Origin: Bacteroidales bacterium
GTDB taxonomy: Bacteria > Bacteroidota > Bacteroidia > Bacteroidales > P3
DNA: 64,000 nt
Direction of reading: 5' to 3'
NCBI GenBank assembly: GCA_028708845.1
Contig: JAQVXZ010000008.1
Span: 1 to 64,000 of the forward strand
In this document: piece by piece, positions 26,995 through 34,714 of the stretch
Layout of the letters: every line of letters starts with the position of its first letter
How positions within the stretch are numbered: the first letter of the stretch is position 1
Translations under genes and position numbers: made by a program
The notes under the pieces: model-generated
What the model saw: only the letters and a program-made list of their open reading frames with translations
What the model was told of the DNA's origin: nothing
Databases searched by the model: none

Positions 26995-28527
26995 TTATTC
27001 CAATTCAAGTACTTTTTTAAACCAAGAATCATATTTGTAAAGATATTCTTCGCTTTTAGTATCATATTCTGAATTAGGATAAAGTAATTCTTCTTCCAAA
27101 CTTTGATGAACTTCAATTTCTGGGAAATCATGATAAACATCTATTGGCTTTGTACAATTTGTAATATCCATTGTACAAGCTAAACGAAAAGTATATTTTG
27201 AATACTTTAGTTGAAATAAAGGAGCCATTAAACCAAATCCTACTAATCTTCCCGTTGGATAACCAACAGAAACTAATTGATCTAAATATTCAGCATAAGT
27301 TACCAAAGAATGAGCAGCAGAGAAAGTACCTCCATTATACAATATATAAATTTTACCATTATATTTTAATGAATTTGAATCTCCTACTATATAATCATTA
27401 TCAGTAATTATTCTATACTTTTTATTATCTAGCCATGATATTTTTTCAGTACTTGCATTTGGATTATGTTCTTTTAATTTATCTTTCATAATCTTAGTAT
27501 TGTTATAAGCAATTCTTATATTGAATGGTATAGAATCCTTAATTATAGCTTTTAATGTATTATGCCAAACTAAATCACTACCTCCACTGTTACTTCGAAC
27601 ATCAATAACGATCTTGTTAATAATCTTTTCTTTGCCCACCTCTTTTATTTTATCATAAAAACTAGTATCATCAATCATCATACTTTTTATGTAAATATAT
27701 AGGATAGAATCTTTTTCAAAATATTTGACTTCTTTTCTATTGTTAAAGGGATAATTTCTTTCATCTACTGGGACGCCTTCAATTTTAACTGATTCAATCG
27801 AATTACACCACCCCCAATTTGTAATATAATCATTTAGATGTATTTCAAAAACACTATCATTTTGTTCAACTTTTAAAATACCTGCTTTAGGTAACCAAAT
27901 TGAATTTAAATAAAATTCCTTCTTTTTATAATCCCAACGAGTTGCAAAATTATTTTCCTTTGCATATTTATGAAAATCTTGACCATTATAAGCAAGCATT
28001 TTCATAAAACTAATTTTAAGAGTATCTTTCCTATATTTTTTACTAATATATTGATTATCTCCTATCATATAATAGTTCCCTTGATAATAACTTACAGGAA
28101 TCGGGAAAAACATCTCACTTAGTTTATTGTTATTATCTGGACTCATTATTTCTTTTAAATACCTCTCTTGTTCACCTTTTAAATAGTTTGTATCAATACC
28201 ATCCAAATTTTCATATCCAGCATAATAATCATAAGTTGGTACAGAATGGTCGTCCATAACATAAGACAATGCTTTTGATAAAATTCTATTGAATCCATCA
28301 TTACATGTAACTGAATCAATATTTTTTCTAAAACCTTTTATTGCAGCAAAATTATCAAACCCTGTTACTGCTTTTCTAACTGGCAACTGAACATTGCAAT
28401 CCTCAATAATCTTGACTAATTGGTCAAAGTCTTTGTACATTTGTTTCTTTGTCAATGTAGGTTCTTGTGCAAAAGAAAGATTTGAAACAAATAGTAGAAG
28501 TAATAGACTTAAAATTGTTTTTCTCAT
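26995..28527 (-). CDS. S41-family protease-like protein, paralogue A
   Basis: 510 residues from the ATG at 28527, chosen because it begins a clean signal peptide (MRKTILSLLLLLFVSNLSFAQ-type, cut near 20); a longer frame to 28617 runs into the upstream gene and is rejected. Landmarks are VIDVRSNSGGSD, KIYILYNGGTFSAAHSLVTY (S in TFSAA is the likely nucleophile) and VGYPTGR. It is closely related over its whole length to the gene at 28547-30100, 19 bp upstream, so they arose by tandem duplication. Both share the signature PTLTKKQM or LTLTKKQM after the signal peptide. Confidence 0.82.
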   Translation of the reverse strand: MRKTILSLLLLLFVSNLSFAQEPTLTKKQMYKDFDQLVKIIEDCNVQLPVRKAVTGFDNFAAIKGFRKNIDSVTCNDGFNRILSKALSYVMDDHSVPTYDYYAGYENLDGIDTNYLKGEQERYLKEIMSPDNNNKLSEMFFPIPVSYYQGNYYMIGDNQYISKKYRKDTLKISFMKMLAYNGQDFHKYAKENNFATRWDYKKKEFYLNSIWLPKAGILKVEQNDSVFEIHLNDYITNWGWCNSIESVKIEGVPVDERNYPFNNRKEVKYFEKDSILYIYIKSMMIDDTSFYDKIKEVGKEKIINKIVIDVRSNSGGSDLVWHNTLKAIIKDSIPFNIRIAYNNTKIMKDKLKEHNPNASTEKISWLDNKKYRIITDNDYIVGDSNSLKYNGKIYILYNGGTFSAAHSLVTYAEYLDQLVSVGYPTGRLVGFGLMAPLFQLKYSKYTFRLACTMDITNCTKPIDVYHDFPEIEVHQSLEEELLYPNSEYDTKSEEYLYKYDSWFKKVLELE

Positions 28528-28546
28528 ATTATAAATATTATTAAAT

Positions 28547-30100
28547 TTATTCCAATTCAAGCACCTTCCTAAACCAAGTATCATAATTATAAAGATACTC
28601 TTGACTTCTTGTATCATGTGTAGAATAAGGATAAAGCAATTCTTCTTCTACTTTGGGATTAACTTCAATTTCTGGTTTGTCGTGATAAACATCTGAAGGT
28701 TTATTGCAATTCGTTATATCTATTGTCGTTGCTAAACGAAATGTAAACTTTGAATGCTTTAATTGAAATAATGATGGCATTATACCAAAGCCTAATATTT
28801 GACCTGATGAATAACCAACAGAAACTAAATTATCCAAGTATTCTGAATAAGTAACAAGAGTATATGCTGCAGAAAAAGTATTATAATCATATAAAATATA
28901 AATCTTTCCTTCATATTTTATTGAGTTTGTATCAGGTGCTAATTTCATATTTGTATCTTGAATCACTCGAAATCGCTTATTGCCAAGCCAAGGTATTTTC
29001 TCTGTTTTGGTATAATCATTTAAACTCTTCAACTTCTTTCTCATCATCTTGGTATCATTATAAGCAAGCTTTATAGGATAAGGCAATGTATCTTTTACAA
29101 TAGCTTTTAATACATTGTGCCAAGTATCATCACTACCTCCTCTATTTCCTCTAACATCAATAACTACTTTTTTAATATTCTTTCCTTTAGCCTCAGCTTT
29201 TATTTTATTGCAAAGTGCAGTATCTTCACTAACCATACTTTTAATAAAAACATATAGTATGCTATCTCCGAATATACGCATATCATTGCCATAAAAATTA
29301 TTGCCTTTTGGCACTCCTTCAATTTTTATACTCTTTGTCCCTCCATTCCAACCTGGCATATTATAAATGTAATCTTCAATATTTATTTCAAAAACACTAT
29401 CACCCCTCTCTACTTTCAATCTTCCAACTGTATCCAACCACAATATACCATATTTTTTATAATTATACTCTTTATTATCGTAATCCCAATAACTCTTAAT
29501 TCGCTTTTCTCTATCTCTATTTGCATATTTTTTTATATCCTCACCTTTATAAGAAATAACTTTCAGCAGACTTGTTTTAAGAGTATCCTTCCCTCCCTTA
29601 CTTTTGTAATGATTATCTCCTATTAAATAATACAAATTATCTTTATAGGAGTAGAGTATGGGAATAGGGAAATTGGTTGAAACAAAATTTCTATGGCGAG
29701 CACTTTCATTTATCTTATTCATAAAATCTGTCATAATTTGTTGCTTTTCCAATAAACAAATAGTGTCAATTCCATCCAAATTCTCATAACCTGAATAAAA
29801 ATAATAAGAATATATTGAATGTTTATCCATAATATATTCTATCGCAGTAATCATAAGACTTTGAAAGCCAATATTAGTTGTAACTGTGTCAATATTTTTT
29901 CGTAACTTTTTTATCTCTGTCAAATTATCATATCCTGTTACTGTGTTCCTTACAGGAAGCTGAGGATTGCAATATTCAATAATTTTGACAAACTGGCCAA
30001 AGTCTTGATTCATTTGCTTCTTTGTCAAGGTTAACTCTTGAGCAAATGTATTTAAACTTACAAATAATATTAAGAAAATGATTTTATTTTTTATTTTCAT
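28547..30100 (-). CDS. S41-family protease-like protein, paralogue B
   Basis: 517 residues with a signal peptide (ends NTFAQ near 20). Conserved blocks are VIDVRGNRGGSDD, KIYILYDYNTFSAAYTLVTY and VGYSSGQILGFG, matching paralogue A. It is the first gene of a three-gene operon (S41-S41-HEMFH). The small RNA element R3 lies about 90 bp upstream. Placement between the two RiPP gene sets suggests a role in leader removal, peptide turnover or self-protection, which is inference. Confidence 0.82.
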   Translation of the reverse strand: MKIKNKIIFLILFVSLNTFAQELTLTKKQMNQDFGQFVKIIEYCNPQLPVRNTVTGYDNLTEIKKLRKNIDTVTTNIGFQSLMITAIEYIMDKHSIYSYYFYSGYENLDGIDTICLLEKQQIMTDFMNKINESARHRNFVSTNFPIPILYSYKDNLYYLIGDNHYKSKGGKDTLKTSLLKVISYKGEDIKKYANRDREKRIKSYWDYDNKEYNYKKYGILWLDTVGRLKVERGDSVFEINIEDYIYNMPGWNGGTKSIKIEGVPKGNNFYGNDMRIFGDSILYVFIKSMVSEDTALCNKIKAEAKGKNIKKVVIDVRGNRGGSDDTWHNVLKAIVKDTLPYPIKLAYNDTKMMRKKLKSLNDYTKTEKIPWLGNKRFRVIQDTNMKLAPDTNSIKYEGKIYILYDYNTFSAAYTLVTYSEYLDNLVSVGYSSGQILGFGIMPSLFQLKHSKFTFRLATTIDITNCNKPSDVYHDKPEIEVNPKVEEELLYPYSTHDTRSQEYLYNYDTWFRKVLELE

Positions 30101-30211
30101 GTAAATTTATTCTTTCAATTAAGTAATTATCTAAACCGTTATTACAATATGAAGAAAGGGTATATTCTTTATTATTAAAATCATTCGTATTGTAGATTGT
30201 AGGTTTTTTAG

Positions 30212-30219
30212 TATCTTTG
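30212..30219 (+). promoter_or_regulatory. -7 box of the R3 small RNA
   Basis: TATCTTTG, with ATTG ending at 30192, 19 bp upstream, as -33. Confidence 0.6.
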
Positions 30220-30222
30220 CAC

Positions 30223-30296
30223 GCCCTTTTTGTTTTGGTTAATAAATAACGTCCGTAGCAGCTCTGCATTTATAGCCTGCAAGAGGGGCTTTTTTC
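30223..30296 (+). ncRNA. Putative structured small RNA, copy R3
   Basis: Arms GCCCTTTTTGT (30223-30233) and GCAAGAGGGGC (30279-30289), then seven Ts. An inner ATAAAT/ATTTAT pairing is conserved. The loop differs from R1 and R2 (CGTCCGTAGCAGCTCTGC), while both stems are kept. Confidence 0.6.
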
Positions 30297-30324
30297 TTAA
30301 GGTTGGCGAAACCTAAGAACACTG

Positions 30325-30332
30325 CAAAGTAA
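30325..30332 (-). promoter_or_regulatory. Candidate -7 box of the S41-S41-HEMFH operon
   Basis: Minus-strand TTACTTTG, conserved with R2 (34683-34690) and R4 (2588-2595). The -33 TTTG seen in those copies is not preserved here. A transcript from it would run antisense through the R3 small RNA. Confidence 0.4.
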
Positions 30333-30519
30333 AAAAATAAAATTAAGATAAACATTTTTTTTGTCAACTATTTTAATAAATATTTTTGTGTCATTGATAT
30401 TCAATTAATTAATCTCATGTATTAAATACAAAATTGTACATATAATTTTTCTATATATGCAATAGATACAAAAATTAACCTATAATTTTTCTTTTAAAGA
30501 GCAACATTTTAAGTCAGAA

Positions 30520-30871
30520 CACTTTTCTTCTCTCCCAATCAAACCTATCATTCTCTAATAGCTTTCTATCACTCTTAGATATTTTTATATCATAAACAAC
30601 AACAAAATGATTCTGCCTCCAATGAACAATACATGGCAAAGGAGCTTCGCAAAGAGTTTTAAAACTCGCTCTAACACCCAAAGTCTTAAAACCAATACAT
30701 CTCAGCAGCCTCACTTAAACCCAATAAACTGGCTCCCTCACGTGTAATATAACTTTTCTTACGCAAAGAATCCAAAGAATAATTCTTCCCATAAAACTTA
30801 GTAATCATCAATAAACACGTCGCCCCACAATCCATTGCGTCGTATTGCTTATAAAAAGGGAATTGCTTCAT
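30520..30871 (-). pseudogene. Truncated, frameshifted PCAT exporter fragment
   Basis: The first 110-115 codons of a PCAT gene very like 19739-21985. It begins MKQFPFYKQYDAMDCGATC at 30871. A one-base insertion near 30699 shifts the frame: compared with the intact copy, an extra A follows caatac. The second frame continues through HWRQNHFVVVY and stops after DWERRK, before the catalytic Asp and the whole transporter. Further 3' sequence is unrelated. It starts 5 bp after gwsS of set 2, so this gene set once had its own exporter. Confidence 0.92.
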
Positions 30872-30876
30872 AATTT

Positions 30877-31989
30877 CTATTCTCCCCAAATTTGTTTATT
30901 GAACTCTTCTATTTTTCCTCTATCTGGAACAAATCCTTTTTCTTTTGTATATGTACCACATTCTTCAACTGGGACAAACCCTTCCATTCCATTCCACTTG
31001 CAAATGTATGGATTGTATGGACATTTTGCAGGTTGTGAATAAATATTCTCAGAGTCTTTTAGAAATGCTCGGCAATCACTGCACATATACCTAAACTCAC
31101 AATCTTTACAAACATCTACATTATCTTTATTGATATTCCATAAGCTCTTAAAATCCTCTCTATTTATTATTTTTGCAATTGTGGTGTCTTTAATATTGCC
31201 ATAACTCTTGTTCATTGAAGGACAATTTTTAATATTACCGTTTCCATCAATACAAACCTTACGATTTAAACAAGTATTATGGTTCTGAGCTTCTGTAAAA
31301 AATAGCAAGTTAGTTTGTAAATATAAAGGGTGGATGCAACCACAATCATTATAATTTAAATCATCTTCTACAAAATATACATGTTTATATCCAAATTCAT
31401 CAATATTGACTTTTTCAGATTTATTTGCTTGATAAAATATTATTTTAAATATCCTTTTTTCTGAGATAAAAAAACGTCTTAATACCTCTAAATTATCTAA
31501 TATTTTATTATATTTAATAATAAGTTCTATTGAAGAGACTCTACTACTTTCAAAATAAGACAATACATTATATACATCTTGTGTCGTCATTAAAGTTTCA
31601 AAATAAATTTGAATATTTTCACAACATAAATATTCTAGCTGTTTTATAATTTCAGATAAATTATTATCGTGTGTGGTTATCACTATTATAGCATTTGATA
31701 TTCTTGCAGGATAATAAAATTTAAGTTCCAATTCTTTGTATGTCAAAGATTGTTCTGATAAACAAATTAAATCTTTCTCTTTTAAGAAACTTATATATTC
31801 ATCTATAACATCTTTATCATATTTTCCTGAATTTATAACCTCATTAATTGTTTTACCATTTATATCTGATAATAAATCAACAAGTATGTTTGGGATAAAA
31901 TAATATTTAGATTTGAATAAATCTTGCACAATACTTCTTGAATATCCTGATACAGTAAGACAAGATGGATATTTGTATACTTTTTCCAT
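30877..31989 (-). CDS. gwsS: SPASM-domain peptide maturase, grasp-with-spasm type (complete)
   Basis: 370 residues, without a radical SAM CxxxCxxC motif. The SPASM region is rich in cysteine: CLNRKVC, IKNCPS, CKDCEFRYMCSDC and CPYNPY, enough for two iron-sulfur clusters. The extreme C-terminus is longer than in set 1 and ends EFNKQIWGE. It begins three bases after the small ORF of set 2. It is the better preserved of the two copies and presumably works with gwsG at 32144-33118 on precursor 3. Confidence 0.9.
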   Translation of the reverse strand: MEKVYKYPSCLTVSGYSRSIVQDLFKSKYYFIPNILVDLLSDINGKTINEVINSGKYDKDVIDEYISFLKEKDLICLSEQSLTYKELELKFYYPARISNAIIVITTHDNNLSEIIKQLEYLCCENIQIYFETLMTTQDVYNVLSYFESSRVSSIELIIKYNKILDNLEVLRRFFISEKRIFKIIFYQANKSEKVNIDEFGYKHVYFVEDDLNYNDCGCIHPLYLQTNLLFFTEAQNHNTCLNRKVCIDGNGNIKNCPSMNKSYGNIKDTTIAKIINREDFKSLWNINKDNVDVCKDCEFRYMCSDCRAFLKDSENIYSQPAKCPYNPYICKWNGMEGFVPVEECGTYTKEKGFVPDRGKIEEFNKQIWGE

Positions 31990-31992
31990 ATA

Positions 31993-32160
31993 CTAAAAGC
32001 TAATATATGATATTTTCTTATAGAATTTTTGACAATTATATTTATTCGTCTGATATAAAGATGACTTGACGCTTGTATCTAAAATCTTTAATTTATTAAC
32101 CTTTTCAAGCGAAGCATAAAAACAAGGCGTTTTTATATTAATTCTATCTTTTATATTCAT
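31993..32160 (-). CDS. Small coupled protein between gwsG and gwsS (set 2)
   Basis: 55 residues, starting MNIKDRINIKTPCFYASLEK. The ATG at 32160 lies 17 bp inside the 3' end of gwsG and the stop lies three bases before gwsS, so the reading frame fills the gap exactly. It shares its position, approximate size and start (M-x-I-K) with the set 1 protein at 17103-17291, but the rest aligns poorly. Function is unknown. Codon use is as AT-rich as its neighbours. Confidence 0.55.
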   Translation of the reverse strand: MNIKDRINIKTPCFYASLEKVNKLKILDTSVKSSLYQTNKYNCQKFYKKISYISF

Positions 32161-33118
32161 AATATTTTTTTATTAAATGTTCTGCTATTAATTTGTCTGG
32201 ATAGATATTGCATTTATTAAAAATATCATATTGTCCAGAAGGATTTACTTCTAAAAATATATAATCGCCTTTTCTATTCAATATAAAATCTAATGAACCT
32301 GTTTGTAAATTCATTCTATCCATAAATTTAACTATTAAGTCTTCTAATTCATTCGGTAAATTATACAATTCATTTCTATTTGCATTACTATGATCATATT
32401 GCCTATAATCAACTTCTGTTTGCTTATTATTTTGTGACAATATTGCTATTGTATAACATTTCCCATCTAAATAAAAAACTCTAAGTTCGAGTTCTTTTTC
32501 TATTTCCTCTTGGAATAAACTAATAAAAAAATCATTTGCTAATAACTCTTTTTTTAACCTACTTGTATAAGATGAGTAAATTTCTCCTTTTATATTATAA
32601 CGAATACCACTTCTCAATGATTTTGTAATTAAATTACTAAATTCTTGAACATTATTTTTATTTGTAGATATAATTGTATTTGGAGTATTAAATCCCAATT
32701 GTTTAGCAATGTAAAGTTGCTCCAATTTATTAGGATAATTATATTTTGGTTTATTTAGCCAATATGAATTAGAACGCTCTATTTGAAAGTATAAAAATTC
32801 GATGATTGTATCAAATTCCTCCTTAAGATTCTTCACTATATTATTTTTATTCTCTGTCAACATATTAGCATCAATAATAGTATCATCAATAATCAAATCA
32901 GAGAGTTTCCTTGTCCATACAACACATATATCATTTGTATAGAAACTTAATGAATTATTTATTTGCATATAAGAAGATATTCCTATTTGATTTAAATTTT
33001 CAATATCCAAAATATCAAATCTAATTACCTCTATAGAATTATCTATGTAATTCATCCATCTAATTACTTTTGTTGTAGAATAATCATTATCATTAGATAA
33101 AATTAATATTTTATTCAT
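32144..33118 (-). CDS. gwsG: ATP-grasp peptide maturase, grasp-with-spasm type (set 2)
   Basis: 324 residues, paralogous to 17293-18276. It begins MNKILILSNDNDYSTTKVIRW (compare MILVLSEDKDYSTNQVLDW). The metal/ATP end reads GSLDFILNRKGDYIFLEVNPSGQY. The middle region is more divergent and lacks the glycine-rich KPASQGSAYG of set 1, reading ITKSLRSGIRYN instead, so nucleotide-loop details differ. It should install side-chain crosslinks in precursor 3. It lies 11 bp after the DUF6624 gene. Confidence 0.9.
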   Translation of the reverse strand: MNKILILSNDNDYSTTKVIRWMNYIDNSIEVIRFDILDIENLNQIGISSYMQINNSLSFYTNDICVVWTRKLSDLIIDDTIIDANMLTENKNNIVKNLKEEFDTIIEFLYFQIERSNSYWLNKPKYNYPNKLEQLYIAKQLGFNTPNTIISTNKNNVQEFSNLITKSLRSGIRYNIKGEIYSSYTSRLKKELLANDFFISLFQEEIEKELELRVFYLDGKCYTIAILSQNNKQTEVDYRQYDHSNANRNELYNLPNELEDLIVKFMDRMNLQTGSLDFILNRKGDYIFLEVNPSGQYDIFNKCNIYPDKLIAEHLIKKYYEYKR

Positions 33119-33129
33119 TAAATCTTCTT

Positions 33130-34113
33130 TTACTTGTAATATTCTTCGGGAATAAATGCATTGGAATGACGTTTTACATACTCTTCAACAGTTTCTTTAA
33201 ATCCCATTTCTTTTCTTCGTTTATTTACGTTTTTAAAGTCTTTGACTGGATAAAGTATATATTTATTAGGATATTTCTTATGATCGGTTCTCATAATAAT
33301 TTGAGTGCCGTATATTTGATCATTTCCTTTAAATATTAACAATCTATCTGTAAGCATTGCATAATCAATAGAATCATAATCTCCTTTTTTCCAAGCTTTT
33401 TTTACCTTCGGATAATATTTTTCAATTACTTCTAATTCTGTATGCTGAAGAATAAAAAAGAATTGATCTGACGCAAAACTTCCAACCATAGATATTGTTG
33501 GTATTCCATATTTCTCTATAATATCAATACACGTCCTTTGCATTAAAAAATTATTTGTATCTTCTTTTATCTGATCTGTAGTATCGTACTGATCTAATAT
33601 ATGCAATATCATTCTATATTTTTGATCTTCTATTCCTAAATAGAATAATTGTATTGCTAAATTTGTATCCTTAACTACTCCAATATCTTTCACAAATCCA
33701 TTTTCTATATTTTTCTTGACTTTATTCCATCTATCAACATAAAATCTTAATGTATCAAAGTTTTTATCAACCAAAATAGCTCTATCATCTTCAGAATTAA
33801 TTATGTATTTATTCAAATAATAATATGCAGAATCAATATTATTGATTTTAGAATAACAAGCAGCTATTCTATATATTCCTAAATTAGTTTTATATAGGCT
33901 ACTATTTGTATCATTAATGATATTCTGATTATAAACTATGGATTCTTTATATTTATTAGACAAAAATAAACTATCAAATCTTGGAATAAAAATACGAGTA
34001 CCTCTATTAGATCTATGGTAAATTTTGTCAATAGTCTTTTTTGATAATATATTTTGTGCAAAACATAAATTATTTAACAGTAGAATTGCTAATAGTATAA
34101 ATAGTTTTTTCAT
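33130..34113 (-). CDS. Secreted DUF6624-family protein (set 2)
   Basis: 327 residues with a signal peptide (ends NLCFAQ). TPR-like helices (AACYSKINNIDSAYYYLNKY) precede the DUF6624 blocks GIEDQKYRMILHILDQYD, YGIPTISMVG and QIYGTQI. The C-terminal NVNKRRKEMGF is shared with the gene at 1-958. It sits between precursor 3 and gwsG, the same position as its paralogue in set 1. The repeated association with precursors suggests a dedicated partner function, perhaps immunity or chaperoning, with no direct proof. Confidence 0.82.
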   Translation of the reverse strand: MKKLFILLAILLLNNLCFAQNILSKKTIDKIYHRSNRGTRIFIPRFDSLFLSNKYKESIVYNQNIINDTNSSLYKTNLGIYRIAACYSKINNIDSAYYYLNKYIINSEDDRAILVDKNFDTLRFYVDRWNKVKKNIENGFVKDIGVVKDTNLAIQLFYLGIEDQKYRMILHILDQYDTTDQIKEDTNNFLMQRTCIDIIEKYGIPTISMVGSFASDQFFFILQHTELEVIEKYYPKVKKAWKKGDYDSIDYAMLTDRLLIFKGNDQIYGTQIIMRTDHKKYPNKYILYPVKDFKNVNKRRKEMGFKETVEEYVKRHSNAFIPEEYYK

Positions 34114-34172
34114 TTATTTGATATTATAAGCGATTCAATTAATAATTGAACCGCTTATGTTAAGATTATTTA

Positions 34173-34421
34173 TTATTTATCATCGCCTGTGTAACCACGT
34201 CCTGTAAATGTAGAATTTCCTTTCTCATCTACTTCATATACATCCCAAACTTTTTGTGTAACATAACAATCCCATAATTCATCAGAATAGCCTGGAGGGC
34301 ATTCAACCTTAATCTTATCAGTTCGTACATATTTCCAAACTTCTTTACCTCCAATAATTTGATTCATTTCATCTCTGTTAATTGGAGCAAATATTTTATC
34401 GTTTAAATTTTTCTTTTCCAT
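34173..34421 (-). CDS. Double-glycine leader precursor peptide 3 (putative graspetide)
   Basis: 82 residues. The leader MEKKNLNDKIFAPINRDEMN ends at QIIGG (residue 25). The 57-residue core is acidic and aromatic, with three spaced copies of W-[KD]-x0-1-Y: EVWKY, ELWDCY and KVWDVY. Thr, Ser and Lys residues (TDKIK, STFTGRGYTGDDK) are available for crosslinking to the acidic side chains. It is the first gene of the second RiPP operon and is preceded by element R2. Confidence 0.82.
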   Translation of the reverse strand: MEKKNLNDKIFAPINRDEMNQIIGGKEVWKYVRTDKIKVECPPGYSDELWDCYVTQKVWDVYEVDEKGNSTFTGRGYTGDDK

Positions 34422-34571
34422 ATCAATTAAATTTTTAAATGGAATTTCCTACTCTATAAGCTTTTCGGAAACCGCTTTGTTTGCTATTAATGGGATTTTC
34501 GGAAGGATAAGCAAACGACTCCTACGTACGAATTTAGAATACTATCGTATTGTAGATTGTAGGTTTTGTTG

Positions 34572-34579
34572 TATCTTTG
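34572..34579 (+). promoter_or_regulatory. -7 box of the R2 small RNA
   Basis: TATCTTTG with ATTG ending at 34552, 19 bp upstream, as -33. Confidence 0.6.
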
Positions 34580-34582
34580 CGC

Positions 34583-34653
34583 GTCCTTCTTGTTTTGGTT
34601 AATAAATAATGTTCGTCGTGGTTCTGCATTTATGCCTACAAGAAGGGCTTTTT
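34583..34653 (+). ncRNA. Putative structured small RNA, copy R2
   Basis: Arms GTCCTTCTTGT (34583-34593) and ACAAGAAGGGC (34638-34648) pair over 11 positions, followed by TTTTT. Compared with R1 and R3, a U-G pair becomes C-G and other changes also keep pairing, which is compensatory support for an RNA stem. The inner stem ATAAAT/ATTTAT is present. Confidence 0.62.
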
Positions 34654-34682
34654 CTTTTGGTTAGCTAGACCTAAGAAGACCA

Positions 34683-34714
34683 CAAAGTAAAATAAAAAAA
34701 ACCTAATAAACAAA
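34683..34714 (-). promoter_or_regulatory. Candidate promoter of the second RiPP operon
   Basis: Minus strand: -33 TTTG (34714-34711), 20-nt spacer, TTACTTTG (34690-34683). The expected start near 34676 makes the mRNA leader antisense to the whole R2 small RNA and about 250 nt long before the precursor ATG. Confidence 0.5.

Larger units (their letters stand above)
30187..30310. repeat. Element R3 (small RNA unit without the leader half)
   Basis: About 124 bp matching the right-hand parts of R1 and R2, starting at tcgtattgtagattgtagg. It lacks the leader hairpin block that precedes precursor genes in R1 and R2, in keeping with the absence of a precursor gene here. Confidence 0.9.
34445..34665. 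repeat. Element R2 (leader plus small RNA unit)
   Basis: About 220 bp nearly identical to R1. The leader hairpin GTTTGCT (34479-34485) / AGCAAAC (34510-34516) and the CTACGTACG block lie next to precursor 3; the small RNA unit lies at 34572-34653. Homology to R4 continues beyond it to about 34768. Confidence 0.9.

Noticed and set aside
30084..30269. 61-codon minus-strand frame
   Set aside because: It arises from the antisense of the R3 small RNA element; composition does not fit a protein.
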